A stretch of 64,000 nt of DNA from Brevundimonas albigilva (GCF_023503965.1 NZ_CP097298.1:1629001-1693000), one strand, 5' to 3'; positions 1 to 10,805 are shown, counted from the stretch's first letter. Notes: generated by a model from the sequence alone, not told the origin. Numbers and translations are program-made.

Positions 1-738
<738 letters not shown>

Positions 739-763
739 TCGCATCAGGTCGCTGAAATGACAG

Positions 764-797
764 GACCCCGCTTGTCTCGCGATGGGCGGGGTCTTTT
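764..797 (+). terminator. Rho-independent terminator after dnaK
   Basis: The arms GACCCCGC (764-771) and GCGGGGTC (786-793) pair perfectly and are followed by TTTT. The hairpin sits 26 bases after the dnaK stop, so dnaJ is probably expressed from read-through or its own promoter in 798-914. Confidence 0.85.
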
Positions 798-914
798 CAT
801 GAAACTTGCATCATCCGTCCCGGCCCCCATGTCAGCCGGGACATCGTTTCCCGCCAGCGTCCGCCAGAGGCGCGACGGCGGGGCCGACCGGGGAAGTATG
901 AGGACCAACGCCCG

Positions 915-2119
915 ATGGCGCGTGATTACTACGAGTTCTGGGCGTCGAGCGCACCATCGACGCGCCCGGCCTGAAGGCCGCCTATCGCAAGCTGGCCATG
1001 CAGCACCATCCGGACCGCAACGGCGGCTCCGAGGAATCGCTGGCCGTGTTCAAGGAAATCTCGGAGGCCTATGCGGTCCTGTCGGACGACCAGAAGCGCG
1101 CCGCCTATGACCGCTTCGGCCATGCCGGGGTGAACGGCGGCGGCGGCAATCCGTTCGGCCAGGGCGGCGGCGCCGGCTTCAACGACCTGAACGACATCTT
1201 CTCCCAGGTGTTCGGCGACGCCTTCGGCGATGCGTTCGGCGGCCGCCAGGGCCGCAGCCAGGGCGGCCCCCGCCGCGGCTCCGACCTGCGCTACGACCTG
1301 GAGATCACCCTGGAGCAGGCCTACAAGGGCGCCGAGGTCGAGATTTCCGTCCCCGCCACCGCCACCTGCGAAACCTGCGAGGGCTCGGGCGCCAAGCCGG
1401 GGGCCAAGCCCACGACCTGCGCCACCTGCCGCGGCGCCGGGCGCATCCGCCAGGCCAACGGCTTCTTCCAGATGGAACGGACCTGCCCGTCCTGCGGCGG
1501 CGCCGGCCAGCGCATCGCCGCCGCCGACGTCTGCACGACCTGCCAGGGCCACGGCCAGGTGCGCAAGACCCGCACCCTGAACCTGAAGATTCCCGCCGGC
1601 GTGGACGACGGCTCGCGCATCCGCCTGTCGGGCGAGGGCGACGCCGGCCAGCGCGGCGGCCCGCGCGGCGACCTGTACGTCTTCCTGTCCGTCACCCCGC
1701 ACGAACTGTTCGAGCGCGACAACCTGGACCTGCTGGTCACGGTGCCGGTGCCGATGACGGTGGCGGCCCTGGGCGGGGTGGTCGACGCCCCCTGCCTGGT
1801 GTCCGAGGCCTGCGACGGCCGCTGCAAGGCCTCGGTCGACGTGCCCGCCGGCGCCCAGACCGGCAAGACGGTCCGCATCAAGGGCAAGGGCATGCCGCAC
1901 CTGAACGGACGCGGGCGCGGCGACCTGGTCGTCGAACTGTTCGTGGAGACCCCCACCGACCTGACCGCCCGCCAGAAGGAATTGCTTCAGGAGCTTGCCC
2001 TGTCGTTCGGCGAGGAGCAGAACCCCCGCAACTCCAGCTTCGCCGGAAAGGCGAAGCGCTTCTGGGCCGACATCCTGGGCAACCAGGATGCGGACGGGTC
2101 GAAAGAGAACGCGGCTTGA
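915..2119 (+). CDS. dnaJ: DnaJ co-chaperone, with an apparent one-base deletion
   Basis: This Hsp40 stimulates the DnaK ATPase and delivers substrates. From ATG 915 the protein begins MARDYYE and then loses frame near base 936. Restoring one base gives LGVE and runs into the J-domain with its HPD motif (QHHPDRN). A Gly/Phe-rich linker and four zinc-binding CxxCxGxG repeats follow (CETCEGSG, CATCRGAG, CPSCGGAG, CTTCQGHG), then the C-terminal substrate-binding domains. Everything after the shift is intact, so a sequence error is much more likely than a real mutation. The stop overlaps the TTG start of dapB. Confidence 0.95.
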
Positions 2120-2865
2120 GCGCCATCTTCCACGCCGGCATCTCCGGCTATCGCGGCCGGATGGGTCGGGCGGTGTCCCAGGTGCTGGACGCGCGCGACG
2201 ACGTGGTCGTGGCCGCCCGCATCGACTGGGGCGACGAGGCCGACCTGTCGCTGTGCGACGTGGTGATCGACTTCTCCACCGCCGACGCCTCCCTGGCCCT
2301 GGCCCAGGCGGCGGCCGAACGCGGCGGACCCGCCCTGGTGATCGGCTCCACCGGATTCACGCCCGAGCAGGAGGCGGCGCTGCAGCAGGCCGCCGAGCGC
2401 ATCGCCATCGTCAAGAGCGGCAACTTCTCGCTGGGCGTCAACATCCTGATCGGCCTGGTCCAGCACGCGGCCCAGCGGCTGGACGCCCAGGACTGGGACA
2501 TCGAGGTCGCCGAGGCCCACCACCGGCGCAAGATCGACGCGCCGTCCGGCACCGCCTTGATGCTGGGCGAGGCGGCGGCCGAGGGCCGGTTCTCGGACCT
2601 GGCGGACCTGCGGCTGAAGCCCTACGACGGGATCACCGGCGAACGGCCCGTCGGCAAGATCGGCTTCTCCTCGATCCGCGCGGGCGGCGTCATCGGCGAG
2701 CACACCGTCATGTTCGCCTCCGAGGACGAGGTCCTGACCCTCAGCCATTCGGCCATCGACCGGTCCCTGTTCGCCAAGGGCGCCGTGGCCGCCGCCGCCT
2801 GGGTGCGCACGCGCCGCCCGGGCCTCTACGACATGCAGGACGTCCTGGGCTTCCGCCAGGCCTGA
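2116..2865 (+). CDS. dapB: 4-hydroxy-tetrahydrodipicolinate reductase
   Basis: DapB makes tetrahydrodipicolinate with NAD(P)H in the diaminopimelate/lysine pathway, which feeds peptidoglycan. The 249-residue protein has the N-terminal nucleotide-binding GYRGRMG loop, the catalytic EAHHRRKIDAPSGTAL motif near residues 136-151, and a C-terminal AGGVIGEHTV segment. The likely start is TTG at 2116, which overlaps the dnaJ stop and keeps the Rossmann loop close to the N terminus. This suggests translational coupling to dnaJ. The length is slightly short but normal for alphaproteobacteria. Confidence 0.95.
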   Translation: MSAIFHAGISGYRGRMGRAVSQVLDARDDVVVAARIDWGDEADLSLCDVVIDFSTADASLALAQAAAERGGPALVIGSTGFTPEQEAALQQAAERIAIVKSGNFSLGVNILIGLVQHAAQRLDAQDWDIEVAEAHHRRKIDAPSGTALMLGEAAAEGRFSDLADLRLKPYDGITGERPVGKIGFSSIRAGGVIGEHTVMFASEDEVLTLSHSAIDRSLFAKGAVAAAAWVRTRRPGLYDMQDVLGFRQA

Positions 2866-2875
2866 GGAGGCCGCC

Positions 2876-3787
2876 GTGTCGTCGTCGGAAGCCATCGGCC
2901 GGGGGATCGCGCTGCGCGTCGCGGCGGCGGGCTGTTTCTCCGTCATGGCCGCCCTGCTGAAGCTGGCCTCGCTGGACGGCGTGGTCGCGCCCGAGATGCT
3001 GTTCTACCGCGCCTTCTTCGGCCTGCCGGTGGTGCTGGCCTGGGTCATGACCGGCCAGGGCGGGCTGAAGGCCCTGTCGACCCGCCGGCCGTGGGCGCAC
3101 GTGGGGCGCAGCGCCCTGGGCATCGCCTCCATCCTGTGCGTGTTCCAGACCCTGACCCTGCTGCCGCTGGCGGACGCGACGACGCTGAGCTTCACCGCGC
3201 CGGTCTTCGCCACCCTGCTGTCCTTCCTGATCCTGAAGGAGCCGGTCGGCCCGCGCCGCTGGGCCGCGGTCGCGGTCGGCTTCATCGGCGTGGTGGTGGT
3301 GACCCGGCCCGGCGCGGCCGGGGGCGTCCCGCTGGAAGGGCTGGCGTTCGGCCTGACGGCGGCGCTGCTGACCGCCGGGGTGACCATCACCCTGCGCCAG
3401 CTGCGCGACAGCGAGCACGTCGCCGCCATCGTCTTCTGGTTCTTCGCGGCGTCTTCCGCCGTGGGGGCGCTGCTGCTGCCCTTCGTGGGCCATGTCCACG
3501 CCCCGGCGACCTACGCCCTGCTGGTCGGCGCGGGCGTGACCGGCGGGCTGGCCCAGCTGTTCATGACCGCCTCGCTGCAGCGCGCGCCCGTCGCCGTGGT
3601 CGCGCCGTTCGACTATCTGCAGATCGTGGGCGCGATCGGCTTCGGCTGGTGGCTGCTGGCCAGTCCGCCCAGCCTGGCCACCCTGGCGGGCGCGGGCCTG
3701 ATCGGCGCCAGCGGCCTCTATACGGCCTGGCGCGAGCACGTGCGGCGTCGCCAGCGCCTGGTCCAGGCCACCCCGCCGCCGGTCTGA
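2876..3787 (+). CDS. DMT/EamA-family membrane transporter
   Basis: This 303-residue inner-membrane protein has about ten hydrophobic segments arranged as two EamA repeats. Typical signatures are PEMLFYRAFF in the first repeat and LSFTAPVFATLLSFLILKEP at the end of repeat one. The start is GTG 2876, 10 bases after dapB, with a GAGGAGG ribosome-binding site. Family members export amino acids, metabolites or drugs; the substrate here cannot be read from sequence. It is probably co-transcribed with dapB. Confidence 0.85.
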   Translation: MSSSEAIGRGIALRVAAAGCFSVMAALLKLASLDGVVAPEMLFYRAFFGLPVVLAWVMTGQGGLKALSTRRPWAHVGRSALGIASILCVFQTLTLLPLADATTLSFTAPVFATLLSFLILKEPVGPRRWAAVAVGFIGVVVVTRPGAAGGVPLEGLAFGLTAALLTAGVTITLRQLRDSEHVAAIVFWFFAASSAVGALLLPFVGHVHAPATYALLVGAGVTGGLAQLFMTASLQRAPVAVVAPFDYLQIVGAIGFGWWLLASPPSLATLAGAGLIGASGLYTAWREHVRRRQRLVQATPPPV

Positions 3788-3790
3788 GCG

Positions 3791-4321
3791 CTACTGCTGG
3801 CCCTGGCCGGTCGCGGCGCTGGCGATCTGGCGGCCGGCGTCGAAGGCGTCGCGCGCGCCCTTGTAGATAAATCCGTAGGTCGGATAGACGGTCGTGCCCA
3901 GGTCGTTGATCGGATTGTACCAGACCTTGACCTGGCTCCAGTCGTTGGACGGCGAGACGTCGACGACGGTGACGTTCTCCTCGACCTTGCCGCGGCTGCC
4001 GCCCCAGTTGGCGTGGGTCACGCGCACCACGCGGTCGGTCAGGATGTCGGAGACGACGGCGACGTGGCCCCGGCTCATGCGGCCCTCGGGGCGGAACACC
4101 AGCACCGAGCCCGTTTCGGGGCGGCGGCCGGTGCGGAAGTTGTCGGCGGCCTGGCGCCACCACGTCCAGGCGTCGCCGAAGATCTGGATGCCCGAGAACA
4201 TCCGGGCGAAGGTCACGCACTGCCAATAGGGGTCGTCGGCCCTGGCCGCGGAGGGCGTCACGCCGACCGCAAAAAATCCAAGGGTCGCCGCAACCGCGGC
4301 GGCGGTGAACCGTTTCGTCAT
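3791..4321 (-). CDS. Secreted CHAP-domain hydrolase
   Basis: The 176-residue protein has an N-terminal signal peptide (hydrophobic to about residue 28, cleavage near AARADD). A CHAP domain follows with WQCVTFAR, where Cys would be the nucleophile, and RGHVAVV, with the catalytic His. CHAP enzymes are cysteine amidases or endopeptidases that usually cut peptidoglycan. No binding domain is attached. It is convergent with the DMT transporter, with only 3 bases between the stops. Confidence 0.8.
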   Translation of the reverse strand: MTKRFTAAAVAATLGFFAVGVTPSAARADDPYWQCVTFARMFSGIQIFGDAWTWWRQAADNFRTGRRPETGSVLVFRPEGRMSRGHVAVVSDILTDRVVRVTHANWGGSRGKVEENVTVVDVSPSNDWSQVKVWYNPINDLGTTVYPTYGFIYKGARDAFDAGRQIASAATGQGQQ

Positions 4322-4333
4322 GCTGTGGCGTAT

Positions 4334-4354
4334 CCCGACCTGCCTCAGGTCGGG
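4334..4354. repeat. Hairpin between acyltransferase and CHAP gene
   Basis: CCCGACCTG (4334-4342) and CAGGTCGGG (4346-4354) form a perfect 9-bp stem with a 3-base loop. It lies just beyond the acyltransferase stop and just upstream of the CHAP start. No U-tract follows on either strand, so a terminator role is only possible. Confidence 0.45.
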
Positions 4355-4357
4355 AAA

Positions 4358-5500
4358 CTAGGCCACGGGTTCGCCGCCGGGGGCAAGCCCTTTCGACGTA
4401 TCCGCGTCCTTTGTATTCGTTGCGGAAGTCTTATTGCGACGCTCGCCCCAGCCGCGCAGAGCCTTGCGCGCCGGGTGTTCGACCAGGTGATAGGAGACGG
4501 CGGCCACGACCGGCAGCAGGGCCACGATCGCCAACCACACGAAAACGTGAAGCTGCTTGTCCGGCGCGTCGGTCGCCTTGGCCGCCAGATTCACCGCCAG
4601 CAGCTTCCACGGCACGCAGACCATATAGACCGAATAGCTGATCTCCCCCAGATAGACGGCCGGGCGGGACGCCAGCCATCCGGCCCGGGCGTTGGGCAGC
4701 GAGGCCAGCGACAGGATCAGCCCGCCCGCCAGCAGCACGGTGATCGCGTCCCACAGGCCCAGGGCCGCGCTGGCCAGCATCAGCGCCAGGAAGATCGCGG
4801 CGCTGAGGCCCGGCGCCTTCAGCGGCGCCTTGCGATAGACCAGATAGAGGGCGCACCCCAAAGCGAAGCACGGCACGATGCGCAGCGCGCCCCAGCGGAT
4901 GGTGGCTTCCGTCAGCGGAAAACCCGCCCACTGCTCGAACACGAAATACAGCACCGCCAGGAAGGCCGCCGCGCCCAGCACGGCCACGACCGGCTTGTCG
5001 CGCAGGCGCCAGAAGACGAAGGCGAAGGCCGGGAAGCACAGATAGGCGAACCACTCCGCCGAGATCGACCACGACGGGTGGTTCCAGCCCGCCGCCGGCG
5101 CCAGGCCCCAGGCGTGGACCATCAGCAGATTGGCCGGCAGCGACGACCAGCTGAGCACGTTGGAATCCACGCTCATCCCCGCGACGATCGCCGCGCCGGC
5201 CAGCAGCCCGACCCCCAGCAGGGTGGCGATGTGCAGCGGATAGACCCGCGCCACCCGCGCCCACAGGAACCGGCCGTAAGAAAACCGCTTCTCGCCCGCC
5301 TGCGCCAGATAGACGTGGCTCAGGATGAAGCCGGACAGGACGAAGAACAGCTCGACCCCCAGATAGCCCTTGGCCACCAGGCCCGGCAGGCCGACGCCGG
5401 CCAGGTTCTCCCAGAAGGCGTAGACGGCGACCCACAGCGCGGCGGCGAAGCGCAGCGCGGTGATCGGCTTCAGGTCGGCGGGCGTCTGGACGGGGGTCAT
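4358..5500 (-). CDS. Acyltransferase 3 family membrane protein
   Basis: The 380-residue polytopic protein opens with ITALRFAAALWVAVYAF, the family's first membrane segment. It contains FFVLSGFILSHVY and the NHPSWSISAEWFAYL stretch typical of acyltransferase 3 enzymes that O-acetylate sugars, LPS or peptidoglycan. The ATG at 5500 is chosen because AAGGTGAG lies just upstream; a start at 5548 would add 16 unconserved residues. The acceptor is unknown. Confidence 0.85.
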   Translation of the reverse strand: MTPVQTPADLKPITALRFAAALWVAVYAFWENLAGVGLPGLVAKGYLGVELFFVLSGFILSHVYLAQAGEKRFSYGRFLWARVARVYPLHIATLLGVGLLAGAAIVAGMSVDSNVLSWSSLPANLLMVHAWGLAPAAGWNHPSWSISAEWFAYLCFPAFAFVFWRLRDKPVVAVLGAAAFLAVLYFVFEQWAGFPLTEATIRWGALRIVPCFALGCALYLVYRKAPLKAPGLSAAIFLALMLASAALGLWDAITVLLAGGLILSLASLPNARAGWLASRPAVYLGEISYSVYMVCVPWKLLAVNLAAKATDAPDKQLHVFVWLAIVALLPVVAAVSYHLVEHPARKALRGWGERRNKTSATNTKDADTSKGLAPGGEPVA

Positions 5501-5566
5501 GGTCTCACCTTGGCACGTCAGCCTTTGCGAACCGTGAACCCCCGGCAATTCCCGCGCCAGACGGAC

Positions 5567-7056
5567 CTATCCCGCCCAGACGCCGTGGAAGCCCGCCGGC
5601 AGCGCCAGGTCGGCGGCCCAGGTCGCGACCGGCCCGTCGGCGACGCGCGCGGCGTCGAACACGTGCAGTTCGGTGCGCCCCTGGCGCAGGTTGACCGAGG
5701 GCCCGACCAGCCAGGCGTCCCGCTCGGCCGTCGCGCCGGGCTTGGGCACGAAGACCGTCTCCTCGACCACCTGGTGGACGCCGAAGTCGAAGGCGTCGGA
5801 CCGGCCGGCGTTCCAGTCCTGGATCGCCAGGCCCGTCGGCAGGGGCCGTCCCCGGCTCTCGCCGGCGGTGTGCGCCGTCAGGCTGCGCTTCAGGCCTGCG
5901 CGCCGCGGGTCCGCCTTGGGAAACTCGCCGACCGCGTCGGTCGTCGTCATCTCGGCCCGGCCGTCGGGGCGCAGGGTGATCAGGGCCAGGCGCGCGGGCT
6001 CTCCCGGCACGACGCCGCGCCCCTCGACCAGCACCCGGGCGCCGTCGACGGCGAACCGCGGATCGCCGCTGGCGGCCACGTCGAAGCGGATCGTGCCGTC
6101 CGGCTCGGCCCAGGCGTCGCCCAGGTGGAAATGGAAGAAGCCGGGCAGGTCGTAGATCCGCCGCCGGGTCAGGTCGTCCTTGTCCAGGACCATCACCTGC
6201 GTCCCCGCCTCGGGCCGCCAGTTCAGGCGCGCGACGAAGGGCATGGCGTCCCCCTCGAACACCCAGGGCTGAAGCACCAGGATCACGTGCCGGTCCGTGG
6301 CGGTGAAGTCGTGCATGTAGCTGGCGCGCGGCAGGGGCACGACCTGGGCGTCCCTCAGGCCGCGGTCCGGGTCCAGCCGCCAGATCACCGCCCGGTCGCC
6401 CGAGGCCCCCACGTTCCAGATCGAACCGTCCGGGGCGTAGCGCGGATGGGCCTGGAAGGGCATCCCCTTCAGGTCGTCGCGCAGGGTGACGAAGGCGCCG
6501 GTCGACAGGTCCGCCGCGTCCATCGCCAAGGGCGATCCGCCCTCCCACAGCGCCCAGATCTGATCGCCGGCCGTCATCACGCCGGTGTTGGCGGCGTTGG
6601 CGTCGTCGTTGGAGCCGACGCGGGCGCGCGCGTCGCCCTTGGTGCCGAAACCGGGGGTGACCACCGCGTCCAGCTCGCTCTCCCAGCGGCGCTTGGGCGT
6701 GTCGGCGAATCGGGCCTCCAGCGTCGCCTGGCCGTCCTGGATGCGGAAGGCGCGCATCAGGCCGTCGCCGTCGAACCAGTGCGTCGCCGCGCCGCCCGGC
6801 CGGCGGAACTTGGCCGGCCCGTTGCGATAGAGGACGCCCGAAAGGCCCTCGGGAACGCGGCCGTGGACCAGGGTCAGGGCGCGGCGGGCGACGTCGCCCT
6901 CCACGTCGCGGGTCGCCAAGGCCCAGTCGGGGGCCCAGTCGGGGCCCAGTCGGCGGCGGCGTCTAGGGCGGCGGCGGCGCGCACGGCCTCGGGCGTGGCC
7001 ACAGCGGCCGACAGCGCGGCGGCGCCCATCAGGAAGGAACGGCGGGACGGGGTCAT
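5567..7056 (-). CDS. Carotenoid-oxygenase (RPE65)-like protein with Tat signal, frameshifted
   Basis: The N terminus MTPSRRSFLMGAAALSAA is a twin-arginine signal, giving a periplasmic product. The mature part has family features: GVLYRNGP, THWFDGDGL, SYMHDFTATDRH and FFHFHLGDAW, whose histidines would bind Fe(II). These enzymes cleave carotenoids, apocarotenoids or stilbenes. The frame breaks near 6941 in a tandem GACTGGGCC repeat, where one copy has four C and the next five; one extra base restores a DWAP repeat. The DUF2141 gene lies 8 bases upstream, so the two probably share a transcript. Confidence 0.85.
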
Positions 7057-7064
7057 GGCCGGGC

Positions 7065-7493
7065 TCACTTGATCGAGACGGTCTGGACGGTCGCGCCCGA
7101 GGCGGCGAAGCGGGCCTGATCCCACTTGGCCGGCCCCATGTTTCCGCGCGCGTTGTTGGAAAAGGCGTAGGGCTCGGTCGGCATGCCGAAGGGGTTGGTG
7201 GTCATCCGCCCGTCGCCGTTGACGTCGTGAAAGGCGCGCACGGCGTAGTCGCCGTCGGGCAGGCCGTCGAAGGCGGCGGTGCGCTGGCCGGCGGCCACGT
7301 CCACGACCGCCTGACGCACCGACCGGCCCTCGTCATAGGCGGCCTGGCTGTCGAACAGGGCGACCATGATCCGGCCGGTCTCGGCGCCCGGCTCGAACGT
7401 CACGGACAGATCGGCGGCCAGGGCCGGGGCGCTGGCCAGGCCGGCGGCCAGCAGGCCCAGGGCGGGAGTGAGAAAGAGGGAGGCGGTCTTCAT
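7065..7493 (-). CDS. DUF2141 secreted protein
   Basis: The 142-residue protein has a clear signal peptide (MKTASLFLTPALGLLAAGLA, cleavage after ALAA). The body is a DUF2141-type beta-sandwich with MVALFDSQAAYDEG and the family hallmark YAVRAFHDVNGDG, followed by NPFGMPTEPYAFSNNARG. ATG 7493 is preferred because the signal peptide begins there. The family's function is unknown. Pairing with a carotenoid-oxygenase-like gene is recurrent in my recollection of such genomes, but that is not shown here. Confidence 0.85.
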   Translation of the reverse strand: MKTASLFLTPALGLLAAGLASAPALAADLSVTFEPGAETGRIMVALFDSQAAYDEGRSVRQAVVDVAAGQRTAAFDGLPDGDYAVRAFHDVNGDGRMTTNPFGMPTEPYAFSNNARGNMGPAKWDQARFAASGATVQTVSIK

Positions 7494-7661
7494 GGCGGGC
7501 GTCCTTGGCGAAGGCGGCGCCGTTCCCCATGAGCGGCGGCCGTCGATGGGCGGACCCTGGCCCGACGCCGCCCGCCCCGCCATCGCCGTTGCGGCGACGG
7601 CCGCGGCGCCTTCGCCAACGACCGCCCCCGTCCGTTCACGAAGCGCGAACGGACGCCCGCC

Positions 7662-8942
7662 TCAGCCCTTGGAGCGTCGGCGGCCCACGGCGCCCATGAC
7701 CCGATCGGCGATGGCCTCGGCGTGCTTCTGGGTGAAGGCCAGGGCGGCGGGGTTGCCGCGCCGGGCGCCGACGGTGTCGGCCACGCGCGCGCCGCGTTCG
7801 CCGATCGGCTGGGGCGCGCCCGTGGTGGTGTCCATCGCCGTCTGGTGCTCGATCTCGGCGTTCAGCTCGGCCCCCATCAGGATCACCTGCACCGAGATCC
7901 AGGTCCACAGCAGGAAGCCCATCATCGCCGCCAGCGGGCCGTAGCTGTCGGTGCGCACGAAGTTGGTCAGATACCAGCTGAACAGGAAGGAGATGGTCAG
8001 GCTGATCACGGCGGCGAAGATCGCGCCCGGCGTCAGCCAGCGCCAGCGCGCCTTCTGCCGGCACGGGCCGAACCGATAGATCAGGGTCAGGGCGGCGACA
8101 TAGCCCAGGAACAGCAGCGGCCAGCGCAGCGGCGCGAACAGGCCCCATTCCTCCTGCAGGCCGAACAGCCGCACCACCACCGGCACGCCCACCACCAGGG
8201 CCGAGGTAAGCAGCACGGCCAGGATGGCGCCGACCGTGAACCCCAGGCACAGCAGGTTGTAGCGGACGATGTTGCGCCGCTCGACCTCGTGATAGGCGAT
8301 GTTCAGCCCGTAGAAGAGCACCTTCACCGCGCCCGAGGCGCTCCACAGCGACAGGGCCAGGGTCCAGATCAGGGTGAAGGTCAGCTGGCTGTTGGAATTC
8401 TCGGCCAGCCGCTGCATCTCGCCGCCCAGGAACTGGGCGATGCTGCCGGGCAGCAGGGCGTAGAGAAACTGCAGCCGCCCCCAGGCGTCCGCCGGATCGG
8501 CGAACAGGCCGTAAAGGGTCACGAACGTCCCCAGCAGCGGGAACAGCGACAGCAGGGTGAAGAAGGTCACGCCCCCGGCGACGAAGCCGACCCGGTCGCC
8601 CAGATAGGCGGCGCCGGTCCGCCACAGGATGTCGACCCAGCCCTTGCGCGGAATATGCTCGGGACGCTGGGCCATGCGGCCGCGGCCGGGCTCCTGGGCG
8701 TCATAGTCCTCGGGCGTGGGGTCCTTGGGCGGCAGGGGTTCGGGCCGGGGCGCCCTCAGCTCGACCCCGACCTTGTGTCCCTGGCTGTAGAGCAGGTGCG
8801 CCGCGCCGGCGCCCGCCGCCAGGCCGCCCAGCGCCGCCCCGGCGAATTTCCACAGCCGGCCGCCGCCGCCCCCTCCCTTCGCGCCCGGGGCGGAAAGGCG
8901 ACGGATCAGGGCGGACAGGGGCGGACGAGACGGCTTGGCCAT
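7662..8942 (-). CDS. YihY/virulence factor BrkB family membrane protein
   Basis: This protein of about 426 residues has a poorly conserved N-terminal region of about 110 residues with a hydrophobic glycine/alanine stretch. The BrkB core follows: GGVTFFTLLSLFPLLG, LWSASGAVKVLFYGLNIAY, then several membrane helices ending ISVQVILMGAELNAEIE. A hydrophilic tail closes the protein. Once annotated as RNase BN, the family is now regarded as inner-membrane proteins of uncertain function. ATG 8942 is used because upstream sequence is atypical. It is divergent from prmC. Confidence 0.88.
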   Translation of the reverse strand: MAKPSRPPLSALIRRLSAPGAKGGGGGGRLWKFAGAALGGLAAGAGAAHLLYSQGHKVGVELRAPRPEPLPPKDPTPEDYDAQEPGRGRMAQRPEHIPRKGWVDILWRTGAAYLGDRVGFVAGGVTFFTLLSLFPLLGTFVTLYGLFADPADAWGRLQFLYALLPGSIAQFLGGEMQRLAENSNSQLTFTLIWTLALSLWSASGAVKVLFYGLNIAYHEVERRNIVRYNLLCLGFTVGAILAVLLTSALVVGVPVVVRLFGLQEEWGLFAPLRWPLLFLGYVAALTLIYRFGPCRQKARWRWLTPGAIFAAVISLTISFLFSWYLTNFVRTDSYGPLAAMMGFLLWTWISVQVILMGAELNAEIEHQTAMDTTTGAPQPIGERGARVADTVGARRGNPAALAFTQKHAEAIADRVMGAVGRRRSKG

Positions 8943-9019
8943 GGCGAGGCCAACGGCCAGCCCGCCCCCGCGTTCCGCGCCGCTTGCAATCCGCCCGTCG
9001 AAACCCCAATCACCCGGAC

Positions 9020-9937
9020 ATGACCGACCCCTTGACCCCAAAGCCCGCCGACGCCACCCCGACCCTGCTGACCGTGTGGAAGGCGGCCCAGGCCCGCCTG
9101 AAGGAAGGCCGCATCGACAGCCCGGCCATCGACGCGCGCCTGCTGCTGGAGGCGGCCGCCGGGGCCAGCCGGACCGACATCCTGACCGACCCCTACCGCG
9201 CCGTCGCCGACGATCAGCGCCAGGCCTATGAGGCGATGGTCGAGCGCCGCCTGCGCCGCGAGCCGGTGTCGCGCATCCTGGGCAAGAAGGGGTTCTGGAA
9301 GATCATGCTGAACGTCACGCCCGACGTGCTCAGCCCGCGCCCGGACACCGAGACCCTGCTGGACGTGGCCCTGCTGGCCTTCGCCCCGCACGAGGCGTTC
9401 AGCGTCATCGACCTGGGCACCGGCTCGGGCGCCATCCTGCTGGCCCTGCTCAGCGAGCGCACGGCGGCGACCGGCGTCGGGTCCGACATCTCGTCGGAGG
9501 CCCTGGCGGTGGCGCGCGAGAACGCCGCCAACCTGGACCTGAACGGCCGGGCGACCTTCCTGCGCACCGAATGGGCCGCCGGCTTCGGCGACCACAGCTT
9601 CGACCTGGTGGTGTCCAATCCGCCCTACATCCCGACCGACCACATCGCCGGCCTGGACCCCGAGGTGCGCGACCACGACCCGCACCTGGCGCTGGACGGC
9701 GGGCCGGACGGGCTCCAGGCCTATCGCGACCTGGCCCCCGAGGTGATGCGCATCCTCAAGCCCGGCGGCGTCTTCGCCGTCGAGATCGGCTGGGACCAGG
9801 GTCCGCAGGTCAAGGCCCTGTTCGAGGCGGCGGGCTTCGCCGACGTCAAGGTGGTCAAGGACCTGGCCGACCGCGACCGCGTCGTCACCAACGGCCCCGA
9901 TCCGCGCGTCAATCCGATCCCGCAGGCGGAAGGCTAG
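9020..9937 (+). CDS. prmC: Release factor glutamine N5-methyltransferase PrmC
   Basis: PrmC methylates the GGQ glutamine of peptide release factors using S-adenosylmethionine. The 305-residue protein has an N-terminal helical domain, the SAM-binding DLGTGSGA motif at residues 131-138 and the catalytic NPPY motif at 200-203 (VVSNPPYIPTDH). The start ATG 9020 gives the usual length. Its TAG stop shares bases with the stop of the convergent hydrolase. The usual partner prfA is not in the window downstream. Confidence 0.95.
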   Translation: MTDPLTPKPADATPTLLTVWKAAQARLKEGRIDSPAIDARLLLEAAAGASRTDILTDPYRAVADDQRQAYEAMVERRLRREPVSRILGKKGFWKIMLNVTPDVLSPRPDTETLLDVALLAFAPHEAFSVIDLGTGSGAILLALLSERTAATGVGSDISSEALAVARENAANLDLNGRATFLRTEWAAGFGDHSFDLVVSNPPYIPTDHIAGLDPEVRDHDPHLALDGGPDGLQAYRDLAPEVMRILKPGGVFAVEIGWDQGPQVKALFEAAGFADVKVVKDLADRDRVVTNGPDPRVNPIPQAEG

Positions 9938-10672
9938 GCGCGCATCGCCTCGACCGCCGCGACCAGGCGGTCCAGGTCGGCGGGCGTCGACAGGCGGTGG
10001 TCGCCGCCCGCGATCAGGTCCAGCCGCACGTCGCCGCCCGTCAGCCGCTCGACCAGCTCGACCTGATGCCGCCACGGCACCACGTCGTCGTCGCGGCCCT
10101 GCAGCACGTGGACCGGCGCGGCGATGTCGATCGCGCCGTCCAGCAGCAGCCAGTCGCGCGCCTCCTCGAACAGGCGGCGCGTCAGGACGTATTCGCCCAG
10201 CCCCTCCTCCACGATCAGGGTCTCGCCCTCGCGCAGGATGGCCTGACGTTCGTGGTCGGCCAGGCCCGGCCACATCAGCCGCTGGGTGAAGTCCTGGGCC
10301 GGATTGACAAGCACAAGGCCCTTCACGCGCTCCGGCCGCGCCAGGGCCAGCAGCAGGGCCACCCAGCCGCCCATCGACGATCCGACCGGGAGCACCGGCC
10401 CTTCCAGGCTGTCGACCAGGGCGACGGCGTCCTCGCGCCAGCGGCCGATCGTCGCCCGCCTCCAGTCGCCGGAGGACCGGCCGTGGGCGAAGTGGTCGTA
10501 GCGGACATAGTTCCAGCCGCGCGCGCGCCGCCCCATCCAGCGCCACGGCCTTGGTCCCCTCCATGTCCGAGCGGAAGCCGCCGATCCAGACCACGGTCGG
10601 GCCCTCGCCGTCGACGCGCTTGAAGGCGAGCGTTTCGCCGTCGGGGCGGGAGAGGTAATGGATGTCGGTCAT
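9934..10672 (-). CDS. Alpha/beta hydrolase, frameshifted
   Basis: The N-terminal part (MTDIHYLSRPDGETLAFKRV, then VVWIGGFRSDMEGTKA) and the C-terminal part are in different frames that meet in a GCGCGCGC run near 10530. The second part has YDHFAHGRSSG, the nucleophile elbow GSSMGGW, the acid region VLQGRDDDVVPW and the final histidine in GGDHRLS. Together they form a complete serine hydrolase of about 245 residues resembling short-chain acylhydrolases. The substrate is unknown. The break looks like a dinucleotide-repeat error. Confidence 0.85.
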
Positions 10673-10705
10673 GGCGCCCTTGTGCCCCGACTCCGCGCCT
10701 TCGTC

Positions 10706-10728
10706 ATCCTCGGGCTTGACCCGAGGAT
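10706..10728. repeat. Palindromic intergenic repeat, copy 1
   Basis: Arms ATCCTCGGG and CCCGAGGAT flank the 5-base loop CTTGA. The same 23 bases recur exactly 100 bp downstream. It resembles the REP-like palindromes scattered between genes of many alphaproteobacteria; that comparison is from memory. Confidence 0.8.
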
Positions 10729-10805
10729 CGGGCGTGACGCACACGGATGGGCAGCAGGCGGCTTCGGCCGTGAACCCGCCCGGCGTCTTTCGCGCCGCGC
10801 CCCCG

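Noticed and set aside
4013..7072. Very long open frame on the plus strand across the acyltransferase and carotenoid-oxygenase genes
   Set aside because: It is antisense to two recognised genes, rich in Arg, Gln, Gly and His, and has no domain. Such frames are expected opposite GC-rich coding sequence.
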